A DNA stretch of 64,000 nt, taken from CAVVJA01 sp963809815 (GTDB taxonomy: Bacteria; Actinomycetota; Actinomycetes; Mycobacteriales; Jatrophihabitantaceae). Shown here one piece after another: positions 48,667 through 56,288 of this stretch; positions within the stretch are counted from its first letter, which is position 1, and each line of letters starts with the position of its first letter. Position numbers and translations under genes: made by a program. The notes under the pieces were generated by a model that was given only the letters and a program-made list of their open reading frames with translations, was not told the DNA's origin and ran no database searches. The stretch covers positions 62,001-126,000 of the forward strand of contig CAWELM010000013.1 in NCBI GenBank assembly GCA_963809815.1, read 5' to 3'.

Positions 48667-49272
48667 CTATGCGAACGATCCGGTAACGAGTCCGCCTGCG
48701 GGCTCATAGGTACCGATAACCACTCCGGTTGTCGAGATCTTGCTATCGACGAGCTTCAGCCCGGCGGGGATGGTGCCGTCGGCGAATAGACGCTTGCCGG
48801 AGCCGATAACGACCGGAAAGACCCAGAGCCGGAACTCGTCGACCAGGTTGTGGCGCACCAGCGTCTGGATGAGGTTCCCGCTGCCGTGCACCTGCAGTGC
48901 TGGCCCGTTGCCCTTCTTCAGCGCTGCGACGCCTTCAGCGGCGTCTCCTTCGATCAGGACCGAGGGACCCCAGGCCAACGTGGGCTGACTCCGCGACGCG
49001 ACGTACTTGGTGGCGTCATTCAACGGCTTGCCGCCCGCATCGTCGCTCGCGTTGGGCCAGAAGGCGGCGAAAATGTCGTAGGTCTTGCGGCCAAGAAGAA
49101 GATCGAACGGCTTGCTCATGGCCTCGCCCATGACCTCCCCCATCTGGTCGTCCCAGTAGTTCACCGACCAGCCGCCGTACGCGAATCCTCCTTCACCGTC
49201 CTCCTCCGGGCCGCCTGGAGCCTGCATGACCCCGTCGAGAGTCACGAAGGTGCTCACGATCAGCTTTCTCAT
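48667..49272 (-). CDS. Dihydrofolate-reductase-family protein (RibD C-terminal-like)
   Basis: A 201-residue DHFR-like reductase. It starts MRKLIVSTFVTLDGVMQAPG, with LLLGRKTYDIFAAFWP, LQVHGSGNLIQTLVRHNLVDE and FPVVIGSGKRLFADG as family landmarks. It differs from the protein at 30159 and is closer to the common YwjB-type group. It is the last gene of an ArsR-SRPBCC-DHFR operon, about 44 bp after the SRPBCC gene. The start may be ATG 49272 or ATG 49281; I use the first because it matches family N-termini and has GGAC 10 bases upstream. The physiological substrate is unknown. Confidence 0.9.
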   Translation of the reverse strand: MRKLIVSTFVTLDGVMQAPGGPEEDGEGGFAYGGWSVNYWDDQMGEVMGEAMSKPFDLLLGRKTYDIFAAFWPNASDDAGGKPLNDATKYVASRSQPTLAWGPSVLIEGDAAEGVAALKKGNGPALQVHGSGNLIQTLVRHNLVDEFRLWVFPVVIGSGKRLFADGTIPAGLKLVDSKISTTGVVIGTYEPAGGLVTGSFA

Positions 49273-49316
49273 CTCTCGCATGTCCTTTCGATCGGATGGG
49301 TACGGGCTGGTCTGGG

Positions 49317-49802
49317 TTAGCCGACGAGCAGCGCATCCATCTGGCCGACTGCCTCCCGCATGCCCTCGGTCATGCCCATGCTGTCGAGCCGCTCCATGGC
49401 TTCGCGAGTGTCGAAGACCGTGCGCAGTTCCATCCGGGTGCCGCGGCCATGCTCAATGAGCTGCATGGACACCGTGGTCGTTGGCATGTCGGGAGCGGGG
49501 TTCCCGTCCTGGTCGGCGAAACCGTCCCGGAACTCCAGAGACTTCGGCGGGTTGACCGACGTGACTCGCCACCATCCGTGGTACTTCTCGCCCTCCGGAC
49601 CGGTCATGAAGTAGCTCACGTCGCCGCCCGGCGTCAGGTCGTACTGCTGCACGGTCGCCGGGTAGCTCGGCGGTCCCCACCAGCGTTCCAGTTTCCGCGG
49701 ATCGGCCCACAGCTGCCATACCCGCTCGGGGGTGGCGTCGAAGTCGGCGACCACGACGAGGGTGAGGCGGTCGAAGTCCTTCTCGATGCTGGTGACGCTC
49801 AT
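49317..49802 (-). CDS. SRPBCC / AHSA1-domain protein
   Basis: A 161-residue START-like helix-grip protein (Aha1 C-terminal type). Landmarks are VVADFDATPERVWQLWADPR near residue 16, RWWGPPSYPATVQQYDLTPG and the C-terminal RLDSMGMTEGMREAVGQMD. The cavity likely binds a small hydrophobic ligand. The start overlaps the ArsR gene by 4 bp (ATGA at 49799-49802), so the two are co-translated. ArsR-SRPBCC gene pairs are widespread in actinobacteria. The ligand is unknown. Confidence 0.92.
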   Translation of the reverse strand: MSVTSIEKDFDRLTLVVVADFDATPERVWQLWADPRKLERWWGPPSYPATVQQYDLTPGGDVSYFMTGPEGEKYHGWWRVTSVNPPKSLEFRDGFADQDGNPAPDMPTTTVSMQLIEHGRGTRMELRTVFDTREAMERLDSMGMTEGMREAVGQMDALLVG

Positions 49803-50161
49803 GTGTCGTGCCCTCTCCTCGGTGGGTTCTGATGTGGGTCGGGGTCCTGCGCGAGCAGCTCGGCCATTCGGTCCACTCGCCCGCGCCAGGCCATCTCGAG
49901 CTGGTCGAGGGCCTGCCGCGCCCGCTGGACTGCATCGGGATCAGTGCGCACGAGCTGCTCCCGTCCGCGGCGTTCCTTTGTGACCAAGCCTGCCCGTTCC
50001 AGCACCGCGACGTGCTTTTGCACGGCCGCGAAGCTCATCGGATAGGCCGTGGCCAGCCGCGACACGGAGGAGTCACCCCGGACGGAGCGACGGAGAATGT
50101 CGCGGCGAGTGGCGTCGGCCAGGGCGTGGAACACCTGGCCGACAGCTTCCTCGGTCACCAT
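49799..50161 (-). CDS. ArsR-family winged-helix repressor
   Basis: A 120-residue ArsR/SmtB-type regulator without obvious metal-binding Cys. VFHALADATRRDILRRSVRG is the N-terminal core, SRLATAYPMSFAAVQKHVAV the recognition helix, and LERAGLVTKERRGREQLVRT the wing. I choose ATG 50161; ATG 50173 is also in frame but lies inside the perfect operator palindrome. It heads the operon with the SRPBCC and DHFR-like genes. Autorepression through the palindrome is likely. Confidence 0.92.
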   Translation of the reverse strand: MVTEEAVGQVFHALADATRRDILRRSVRGDSSVSRLATAYPMSFAAVQKHVAVLERAGLVTKERRGREQLVRTDPDAVQRARQALDQLEMAWRGRVDRMAELLAQDPDPHQNPPRRGHDT

Positions 50162-50185
50162 ATCTACAACCATTTGGTTGTAGAT
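50162..50185. promoter_or_regulatory. ArsR operator, perfect 10-bp inverted repeat
   Basis: ATCTACAACC (50162-50171) and GGTTGTAGAT (50176-50185) are exact inverse complements with the 4-base centre ATTT. It ends at the base before the ATG at 50161. This type of TACAACC/GGTTGTA site is familiar ahead of ArsR-SRPBCC operons. The position directly over the start points to a leaderless, self-repressed transcript. Confidence 0.85.
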
Positions 50186-50327
50186 TAGCCGAGACCCGTT
50201 CGCGTGGCAAGGCGCTTGGAAGCGTCACGACCCGGACCTTGATCGAGCCGCACGCGTTAGCGTCAAGTGCAAGCGAATGACAGCATCGCTACGCCGGGTA
50301 CAGGTAGTCGAGGGCCGGGAGATTTCG

Positions 50328-51401
50328 GTGGCGCTCGTTTTCGAGCACGAGACCAAGGGCCAGCGTGTGCTGTTCGGAACCGGGCTTGCGGCGACACACC
50401 TAGCGGTTGAGACGAAACGCATCGGCGCGAACCGGCCATTCGTCGTCGCCGGACCCCGGCATGAGGACGTGCTCGCGCGCGCTCGCCTGACCGACGCGGT
50501 TCGCTACGGCGGGATCGTGGAGCATGTCCCGGCCGAGGTCGCGGCGGATGCCCGGGCCGCCGCGCATGCCGGCGACGCAGATCTGTTGATCGCTATTGGG
50601 GGCGGTTCGGCGACGGGCCTGGCCAAGGCCGTCGCCCTTACCTCGGCGCTGCCGATCATCGCGGTGCCGACGACATTCGCCGGCTCGGAAGCCACGGACA
50701 TATGGGGCGTGACTGAGAACGGGCGCAAGCGGACCGGCAACGATCCGCGCGTTCTTCCCGCGGTGGTCGTGTACGACGCCGACCTGTTCGCCGGGCTGCC
50801 GCCATCCCTCGCCGTCGCGTCAGGGCTGAACGCGGTCGCCCACGCGATCGACTCGATGTGGGCGCCGCGGGCAGACCCAATCGACGCAGCACTCGCGATG
50901 GCGGGGCTGCGGGCGTTGCGCATCGGACTGCCCGGCGTCGTCGCCGGCGACACTGACGCGACGGAGCAGACGTTATTCGGCAGCTACCTTGCCGCGGTCG
51001 CGTTTGCATCGGCCGGATCCGGCCTGCACCACAAGATCTGCCACGTCCTTGGCGGCGCGTTCGGCCTTCCGCACGCGCCCACGCATGCGATCGTGCTGCC
51101 ACACGTGCTGGCGTTCAACGCGCCGTTCGCGGCGACCGCCAGTGCTCGCATCGCCGCCGCACTGGGAGCTGACGACGCACCCGATGGGCTGCACCGGCTG
51201 TGCACCAGCATTGACGCGCCGACGGCGCTGCGCGAGATCGGGCTACGTGAAGACGACATCGAACCCGCCGTCGCGCTGATCTTGCCGGAGGTGCCACCGA
51301 ACAATCCGCGGCCCGTCGACGCCGCATCACTGGAGACTGTGCTGCGCGGCGCGTGGTTGGGAAGCGAGCCGCGGCCGACCGGGACGGAGGGCATGTCATG
51401 A
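50328..51401 (+). CDS. Maleylacetate reductase
   Basis: A 357-residue iron-containing alcohol dehydrogenase-like enzyme that reduces maleylacetate to 3-oxoadipate with NAD(P)H. Landmarks are GQRVLFGTGLA at the start, LLIAIGGGSATGLAKAVALT near residue 87, IAVPTTFAGSEATDIWGVTE, ASGLNAVAHAIDSMWAP and GSGLHHKICHVLGGAFGLPH, THAIVLPH. The GLHHKICHVLGG His residues are the family's metal/active-site group. I choose GTG 50328, with GGGAG 6 bases upstream; ATG 50277 would add 17 non-family residues. It overlaps the hydroxyquinol dioxygenase gene by 4 bp (tga/ATG at 51398-51401), so the two steps are coupled. Confidence 0.93.
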   Translation: MALVFEHETKGQRVLFGTGLAATHLAVETKRIGANRPFVVAGPRHEDVLARARLTDAVRYGGIVEHVPAEVAADARAAAHAGDADLLIAIGGGSATGLAKAVALTSALPIIAVPTTFAGSEATDIWGVTENGRKRTGNDPRVLPAVVVYDADLFAGLPPSLAVASGLNAVAHAIDSMWAPRADPIDAALAMAGLRALRIGLPGVVAGDTDATEQTLFGSYLAAVAFASAGSGLHHKICHVLGGAFGLPHAPTHAIVLPHVLAFNAPFAATASARIAAALGADDAPDGLHRLCTSIDAPTALREIGLREDDIEPAVALILPEVPPNNPRPVDAASLETVLRGAWLGSEPRPTGTEGMS

Positions 51402-52282
51402 CCGGAACCGACGCTGAGTCCAACACCCAGGAAGGCCGGGAGCAACAGCTTGTCGACGCCGTCATCGCCAGCCTCGCAAGCACGCCCGACCAGCGGCTGA
51501 AGACGGTATTGACCGCGCTGGTCGACCATCTGCACGCCTTCATCCGCGAAGTCAGGCTAACGGAGCGTGAGTGGCAGCAGGGGATCGAGTTCCTCACCCG
51601 CGTCGGCAACATCACCAACGACCAGCGGCAGGAGTTCATCCTGCTGTCCGATGTCCTCGGGGCATCGATGCAGATGATCATCGTGAACGACGATGCCACC
51701 GGTCGCACCACCGAGGCCACCGTCGTCGGCCCGTTCTTCGTCGAGGACGCGCCGCTCGTCAAGCTGGGCGGAGACATCACCGGCAACGCGTCGGGCGAGC
51801 CGTGCTGGGTCGAGGGCCGGGTCATGGATGTGGCTGGTCGGCCGATCCCGGGCGCGCGGATCGACGTATGGGAGGCCGACGACGACGGTTACTACGACGT
51901 CCAATACACCGACGGCCGTACCGCCGCGCGCGGCCACCTCTTCGCGGACGACGAAGGCCGCTACCGTTTCTGGGCCCTGACCCCGACGCCGTATCCCATT
52001 CCGGCGGATGGGCCGGTAGGCGACCTCCTGACCGCGACGCACCGCTCACCCATGCGGGCCCCGCACCTGCACTTCATGGTCAGCCACCCGGGCATGCGCA
52101 CCCTGGTGACGCATGCATTCGTCGCCGGTGACGACATGGGTTCTGACAGCGTCTTCGGCATCCGCGACGCGCTGATCGTCGACTTCATTCGCGCGTCGAG
52201 CACCGATCCGACACCGGACGGCAGAGTTCTCGACCGGACCTGGGCACGCGCGAGCTTCGACCTCGTGCTCGCCCCCGACTAG
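51398..52282 (+). CDS. Hydroxyquinol 1,2-dioxygenase (intradiol)
   Basis: A 294-residue non-heme Fe(III) intradiol dioxygenase. The N-terminal helical part (LVDAVIASLASTPDQRLKTV) is followed by VVGPFFVEDAPL. Iron ligands are Tyr in DDDGYYDVQY near residue 166, Tyr in TPTPYPIP near residue 203, and two His in RAPHLHFMVSHPG near residue 225. It opens 1,2,4-trihydroxybenzene to maleylacetate, which the preceding gene product reduces. The start ATG overlaps the reductase stop. The pairing with maleylacetate reductase, more than the fold, supports hydroxyquinol over catechol as substrate. Confidence 0.93.
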   Translation: MTGTDAESNTQEGREQQLVDAVIASLASTPDQRLKTVLTALVDHLHAFIREVRLTEREWQQGIEFLTRVGNITNDQRQEFILLSDVLGASMQMIIVNDDATGRTTEATVVGPFFVEDAPLVKLGGDITGNASGEPCWVEGRVMDVAGRPIPGARIDVWEADDDGYYDVQYTDGRTAARGHLFADDEGRYRFWALTPTPYPIPADGPVGDLLTATHRSPMRAPHLHFMVSHPGMRTLVTHAFVAGDDMGSDSVFGIRDALIVDFIRASSTDPTPDGRVLDRTWARASFDLVLAPD

Positions 52283-52297
52283 TGTCCCGCTGGCGCA

Positions 52298-52672
52298 TCA
52301 AGATTTCAGCGGGGTGGGCTGAAACGCGAGAAGCCGCCACCCATCGGGTCGCCGCGCCCAGACGATCAGCGCAGCGCTGTTCAGGTGGCGCATCGACCCG
52401 TTGACGATCACGTCGCCGGTCATCCGGCCGACCACGACCGCACAGTCTCCGACGACGATCGTGCGATAGATCTCGTGGTCCAGCCATTGGTAGTCGAAGT
52501 AACCATCGCGGACCCGGCCCAGATACGTCGCCTTCGTGTCGCGGGCGCCGTCCGAATGCGTGTAGATCAGCTCGTCATCGCAGAGCTCTTCCAATGCCGC
52601 GGCGTCTGAACGAAGCATGGCTTGGTATCGCCGCGCTTCCAGGTCGGCGATAACGTCGGCATCCTCGGTCAC
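52298..52672 (-). CDS. SnoaL/NTF2-like protein
   Basis: A 124-residue cone-shaped NTF2-like protein. It begins ADVIADLEARRYQAMLRSDA, then LEELCDDELIYTHSDGARDT and ends WARRPDGWRLLAFQPTPL. His39 (YTHSDG) could be a catalytic or ligand residue, as in ketosteroid-isomerase-like relatives, but catalysis cannot be shown. It runs against the catabolic genes and ends 15 bp after the dioxygenase stop. The role may be an isomerase, dehydratase or ligand binder. Confidence 0.85.
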   Translation of the reverse strand: MTEDADVIADLEARRYQAMLRSDAAALEELCDDELIYTHSDGARDTKATYLGRVRDGYFDYQWLDHEIYRTIVVGDCAVVVGRMTGDVIVNGSMRHLNSAALIVWARRPDGWRLLAFQPTPLKS

Positions 52673-52855
52673 GGCGCCGAGAATACGAGGCTCCCGTGTC
52701 CCGTGAGGGACACTAGTTGGTTGACCGATGAACTATCTCGGCGTAGAAAGCCAATCAGCGGAGCGGAAACGGCACCGACGCGCTGAAAGGACCCGTATCG
52801 TGGTGGACTCCGCGCACAACGAGTTGGCCCGGTGCGCGCGGGTCGGCGCAGCGTC

Positions 52856-53341
52856 GTGACACCCGAGGAGCGACGCCAGTTCGTCCGCGACCACCGCCTC
52901 GCAATCTTCGGGTATAACCGCCGCAAGCATGGCCCGGCCATGACGGCGGTCTACTACGTGATGAATGGTCACAACGAGATCCTCGTCTCGACGATGGCCG
53001 GGCGCGCGAAGGCAAAAGTGGTTCGGCAGGACGAGCGAGTCAGCCTCTGCGTGCTCGACGAGAACTGGCCCTTGACTTACCTCCAGATCTACGGCCACGC
53101 CCGCCTTGACGAGGATTTCGAGACCGCAACGACCGTGCTGCGTCAAGTGCTCGAGGTCATGGCCGGCCAGCCGATGCCGGACAGCACGCGCCCTGACGTC
53201 GAACGAATGGTTCGCGACGAGAAACGAGTCGTCGTCCGCATTACGCCGTACGCCACATTCGAAACGCCACCTCGGCACGTGCACCACGCCGAGGACCTCG
53301 CCACCCTGACCCACTGGACGAGCAGGAGCCTGCCATGGTGA
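52856..53341 (+). CDS. Pyridoxamine-phosphate-oxidase-like / F420- or FMN-binding split-barrel protein
   Basis: A 161-residue PNPOx-like protein. It starts TPEERRQFVRDHRLAIFGYN, followed by HGPAMTAVYYVMNGHNEILV, KVVRQDERVSLCVLDENWP, YGHARLDEDFETATTVLRQV and VVVRITPYATFE. Many actinobacterial members bind F420 or FMN and reduce small molecules. I start at GTG 52856; ATG-like starts upstream add non-family residues. The stop overlaps the amidohydrolase start (53335) by 7 bp, so they are likely one transcript in the catabolic island. Confidence 0.86.
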   Translation: MTPEERRQFVRDHRLAIFGYNRRKHGPAMTAVYYVMNGHNEILVSTMAGRAKAKVVRQDERVSLCVLDENWPLTYLQIYGHARLDEDFETATTVLRQVLEVMAGQPMPDSTRPDVERMVRDEKRVVVRITPYATFETPPRHVHHAEDLATLTHWTSRSLPW

Positions 53342-54828
53342 CACCCGACCGACTCCAACGCGGCCTCCCGCCGGTAGACGCGGTCACGAGCGCCCCCGGA
53401 TTTGTATTCCGAAATGCGACGGTCGTGAGCGTGGATCTAGGGATCGGCACTCGTGAGAACACTGATGTGCTCGTCGTCGGCGACTCGATCGCGGACGTCG
53501 GGACATCGCTGAACGTGCCCGAAGGCACGGTAGAGATCGACTCCCGCGGTGGCATCGTGATGCCCGGCATGATCGATACCCACCGGCACATGTGGCAATC
53601 GCTCATGCGCGGCTTCGGCGCCGACTGGACGCTCACGAACTACTTCTACTTCTACTACCTGGAGTGGGGCCATGCGTTCCGGCCGGATGAGGTCTACGCG
53701 GGCAACCTGCTCGCCGGACTCGACTCCCTCGCTGCGGGCGTGACAACCACGCTGGACTGGTCGCACGGCCTGCGGACGACCGACCACGCCGAAGCCGCCG
53801 TCGATGCGCTCGAGCGGCTCGACGGCCGATATGTCTTCGCCTACGGCAACCTGGCCGAGGGGCCCTGGGAGTGGTCGACGCGCCCTGAGTTCAAGGACTT
53901 TGTGCGCCGCCGTCTCGATGGCCGGGGCGACATGCTGCGCTGGCAGATGGCCTTCGATGTTCCTGGCGATCCAGCATTTCCCGAGGGACCGGCCTTCGCC
54001 GTGGCCCGCGATCTGGACACGAGGGTGACCACGCACAGCGGAGTGTGGGGCGTCACGTCGGACCAGAGCATCCAGCTGATCGCTGAACACGGGTATCTCA
54101 CGGACCGCGTGACGCACGTGCACGTCTCGAGCCTGACCGAGGACTCCTACCAACGGATCGCTGCCTCGGGCGCCCATGCCTCGGTGGCGACCGAGAGCGA
54201 GTGCAGTGCTGGGCAGGGCTACTCGCCAACGGCGCGGCTGCGTAAGTACGGGATCCCGATCTCGCTGTCGGTCGACACCAGCTCGTGGTGGTCGGGGGAC
54301 ATGTTCTCGGCTATGCGCGCCACGCTGAACCTGGACCGGGCCCGCGAGCACCTCGAAGCTCACCGCGAGGGAAACACCGTCTTGAACTTGGCGCTGCGGG
54401 CCGACCAGGTGCTGTATTACGCCACCATGGGCGGCGCCACTGCGCTCGGGTTGGACGGCATTGTCGGCAGCATCACGGTGGGCAAGCAGGCAGACCTCGT
54501 GCTGGTGCTTAACGACGACTCGCCGACAATGTTCCCCATCCTCTACCCGGAAGGTCACCTGGTGTACCAGGCCGGTCGCGGGGACGTGCACACGGTGCTC
54601 GTCAACGGCCGAGCGGTCAAGTACAACCACCGCCTGCTCGCTACCGACCGGCTGGAAGAAGCGCGCCGGTTGTCCGCCGCGTCGATCGAGCACGTTCGCG
54701 GCGTCCTGGGCGAAGAGGCGTGGGACGCGAAGATGCACCCGGAGCAGCCGGAGGAAGATCGCCTCGCCAATCCGTACCAGTACTCGGACTTTGGCGGCGC
54801 GGGTGTCGAGGCACGCGAGGAGACCTAG
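53335..54828 (+). CDS. Amidohydrolase-superfamily deaminase/hydrolase (TRZ/ATZ-like)
   Basis: A 497-residue metal-dependent hydrolase of the cytosine-deaminase/atrazine-chlorohydrolase group. The metal site starts with IDTHRHMWQSLMRGFGADW near residue 80. Further ligands are the His of THSGVWGVTS near residue 232, the His of HVHVSSL near residue 262 and the Asp of SLSVDTSSWW near residue 316. It ends with the usual GSITVGKQADLVLV and a C-terminal beta domain. AGGAG lies at 53324-53328. Relatives deaminate or dechlorinate N-heterocycles or release amines; here it may remove an amino group from an aromatic precursor of the ring-cleavage enzymes, which is an inference. Confidence 0.9.
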   Translation: MVTPDRLQRGLPPVDAVTSAPGFVFRNATVVSVDLGIGTRENTDVLVVGDSIADVGTSLNVPEGTVEIDSRGGIVMPGMIDTHRHMWQSLMRGFGADWTLTNYFYFYYLEWGHAFRPDEVYAGNLLAGLDSLAAGVTTTLDWSHGLRTTDHAEAAVDALERLDGRYVFAYGNLAEGPWEWSTRPEFKDFVRRRLDGRGDMLRWQMAFDVPGDPAFPEGPAFAVARDLDTRVTTHSGVWGVTSDQSIQLIAEHGYLTDRVTHVHVSSLTEDSYQRIAASGAHASVATESECSAGQGYSPTARLRKYGIPISLSVDTSSWWSGDMFSAMRATLNLDRAREHLEAHREGNTVLNLALRADQVLYYATMGGATALGLDGIVGSITVGKQADLVLVLNDDSPTMFPILYPEGHLVYQAGRGDVHTVLVNGRAVKYNHRLLATDRLEEARRLSAASIEHVRGVLGEEAWDAKMHPEQPEEDRLANPYQYSDFGGAGVEAREET

Positions 54829-54841
54829 CTTCTCCACTCTG

Positions 54842-54883
54842 CGTATGCATGATCCGTTTCTGGAACGACGGATCATGCATACG
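54842..54883. terminator. Perfect 16-bp hairpin between convergent genes
   Basis: CGTATGCATGATCCGT (54842-54857) is exactly complementary to ACGGATCATGCATACG (54868-54883), with a 10-base loop. It lies 13 bp after the amidohydrolase stop and 20 bp from the stop of the convergent LigA-like gene, as expected for a bidirectional terminator. No T tract is needed or seen on either side. Confidence 0.85.
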
Positions 54884-54903
54884 AACCGGGTGCGAGCCAA
54901 ACC

Positions 54904-55266
54904 TTAAGTGCCGATGTCCGGATACGGCAGGGCAAAGTGCTTGAGCTTCGCTGCGTAGTCGAGCTGCATCGCCAAAGGCTCGCTGTGATCGCGTTCGAAC
55001 ATGGCGATCCAGAGCGTCAGCGTGAGGAACGGATGGGCACCCATCTCGAAGAGCGCGACGTGATCCTGGGCGGCCAGCGCCGCACGCTCGGCGTCCGTGA
55101 ACGCCAGCCAGGTCGACGCCTCCTCGGCGACGCAGTTAAGAATCTGGTTCGCCCGCTCGGCTTCCCACCACGCCACGGTTCCCGCTGGGTCCGCCCGGTA
55201 ACGCTCGACGAGCTCGGGGTCGCGGTCGACCGTGAACAAGAACTTGTTCACCAGGTATCTGCTCAC
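54904..55266 (-). CDS. LigA-like subunit of an extradiol ring-cleavage dioxygenase
   Basis: A 120-residue all-helical protein of the LigA family (small subunit of protocatechuate 4,5-dioxygenase type enzymes). It starts MSRYLVNKFLFTVDRDPEL and has AALAAQDHVALFEMGAHPFL and WIAMFER, the family core that caps the active site of LigB. Its start overlaps the LigB-like stop by 4 bp (ATGA at 55263-55266). The reverse order, LigB then LigA, is less common than LigA-LigB. Substrate is unknown. Confidence 0.87.
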   Translation of the reverse strand: MSRYLVNKFLFTVDRDPELVERYRADPAGTVAWWEAERANQILNCVAEEASTWLAFTDAERAALAAQDHVALFEMGAHPFLTLTLWIAMFERDHSEPLAMQLDYAAKLKHFALPYPDIGT

Positions 55267-56126
55267 TCAACCCCAACCCCGTTCGGGTACCACGTGAAAT
55301 AGGCCTCCATCGTGTGGAACAGATCGAGGTTGTCGGCGTAGTCGGCTTTGTTGTAGCCGGCGAGCCCCATCATCAGCATGAAATCCATGAACCCGTGGGT
55401 GGCGTTGCCCGGCGCGTGCAAGCTATCGAGCGTTACCTCCGACAGGCAGCCGTCGATGTCGCCGTTGGCGATCCACTCGACGGCCTTGGCATCAAACTCC
55501 GGATCGGGACCGTGCGGGCCGAATTGACGCGGCCCGCCGAGCTCCAACGAGAGGTGCCCCGTGCCCACCACCGCGACTCGCAGGTCCGACGGCCACGCAT
55601 CGACGAGCTCGCGCAAGGTACGGCCGAGCTTCACGAACCGTTCTGGGCGTGGCAGCGGTGGCGCAAAGATGTTGGTGTAGATCGGCACGATCGGAAGGTC
55701 GTTCTGCGGGCGGACGGTGATGATCGGGCACGTGATCGAGTGGTCGACCCGCAGCTCGTTGGAGAACGCCAGATCGAACTCGCGATCCAGCGCCTCGCGC
55801 AGGATGTAGGCCGACAGCTCCTCATGCCCCTTCAACACGAGCCGCGGTAGGCCGAACTCCCGTTCCTCGTTGTAGTAGTTGCCGTCGTAGTGCGGCGCCT
55901 TGCCGATGAGGAACTGCGGCATGTTGTCCAGCCACAGCTGGTGGAAGTGATCCGAACCGACCATCACCAGGACGTCCGGGCGGGCCGCTGTGAGCGTCGC
56001 GCGGTAGGCCTCGACCTTTCGTACCCACTCGGCGGCGAATGGCGGCGCCTCATCCGGCGACAGCTGGCTGGTCTTGTAGAAGAACGGATGGTGGGTGGTC
56101 GCCAGGATTGCCACGAGCTTGGCCAC
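55263..56126 (-). CDS. LigB-type class III extradiol dioxygenase, catalytic subunit
   Basis: A 287-residue non-heme Fe(II) dioxygenase. VAKLVAILATTHHPFFYK holds the first His pair, VMVGSDHFHQLWLDN near residue 66 and DHSITCPIIT near 138 hold further active-site residues, and VVGTGHLSLELGG near residue 190 is the conserved TGHxS block with the second-shell His. I start at GTG 56126, with GGGAG 6 bases upstream. It cleaves a catecholic ring, such as protocatechuate, gallate or a related acid, next to the hydroxyls. It pairs with the LigA-like gene that follows. The presence of an intradiol pathway nearby means the island may treat two ring substrates. Confidence 0.88.
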   Translation of the reverse strand: MAKLVAILATTHHPFFYKTSQLSPDEAPPFAAEWVRKVEAYRATLTAARPDVLVMVGSDHFHQLWLDNMPQFLIGKAPHYDGNYYNEEREFGLPRLVLKGHEELSAYILREALDREFDLAFSNELRVDHSITCPIITVRPQNDLPIVPIYTNIFAPPLPRPERFVKLGRTLRELVDAWPSDLRVAVVGTGHLSLELGGPRQFGPHGPDPEFDAKAVEWIANGDIDGCLSEVTLDSLHAPGNATHGFMDFMLMMGLAGYNKADYADNLDLFHTMEAYFTWYPNGVGVE

Positions 56127-56156
56127 GTGCTGCTCCCTCTGTGCGGTCACATCAGG

Positions 56157-56192
56157 CTCATAGCAACCCCAGAGCAAACAAGCCCAAGATCA
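56157..56192 (-). repeat. Dispersed TGATCTTGGGCTTG element, reverse strand
   Basis: TGATCTTGGGCTTG is on the reverse strand at 56179-56192, in the divergent region between the LigB-type dioxygenase and CoA-transferase genes. No strong hairpin is seen in this copy. Its location upstream of both genes argues against a terminator role for the whole family. Confidence 0.5.
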
Positions 56193-56288
56193 CGACCGTC
56201 GTCGACTGTATAGATTAGGCGGTCCGCACTGTGGGCCCGCTCTACGCTGGACGGACGTTTGTCCGTCAGACGGTTAGGAGCAGCGACT

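Noticed and set aside
53437..54900. A 487-codon reverse-strand reading frame
   Set aside because: It is antisense to the amidohydrolase with all metal motifs; the reverse translation has no family features.
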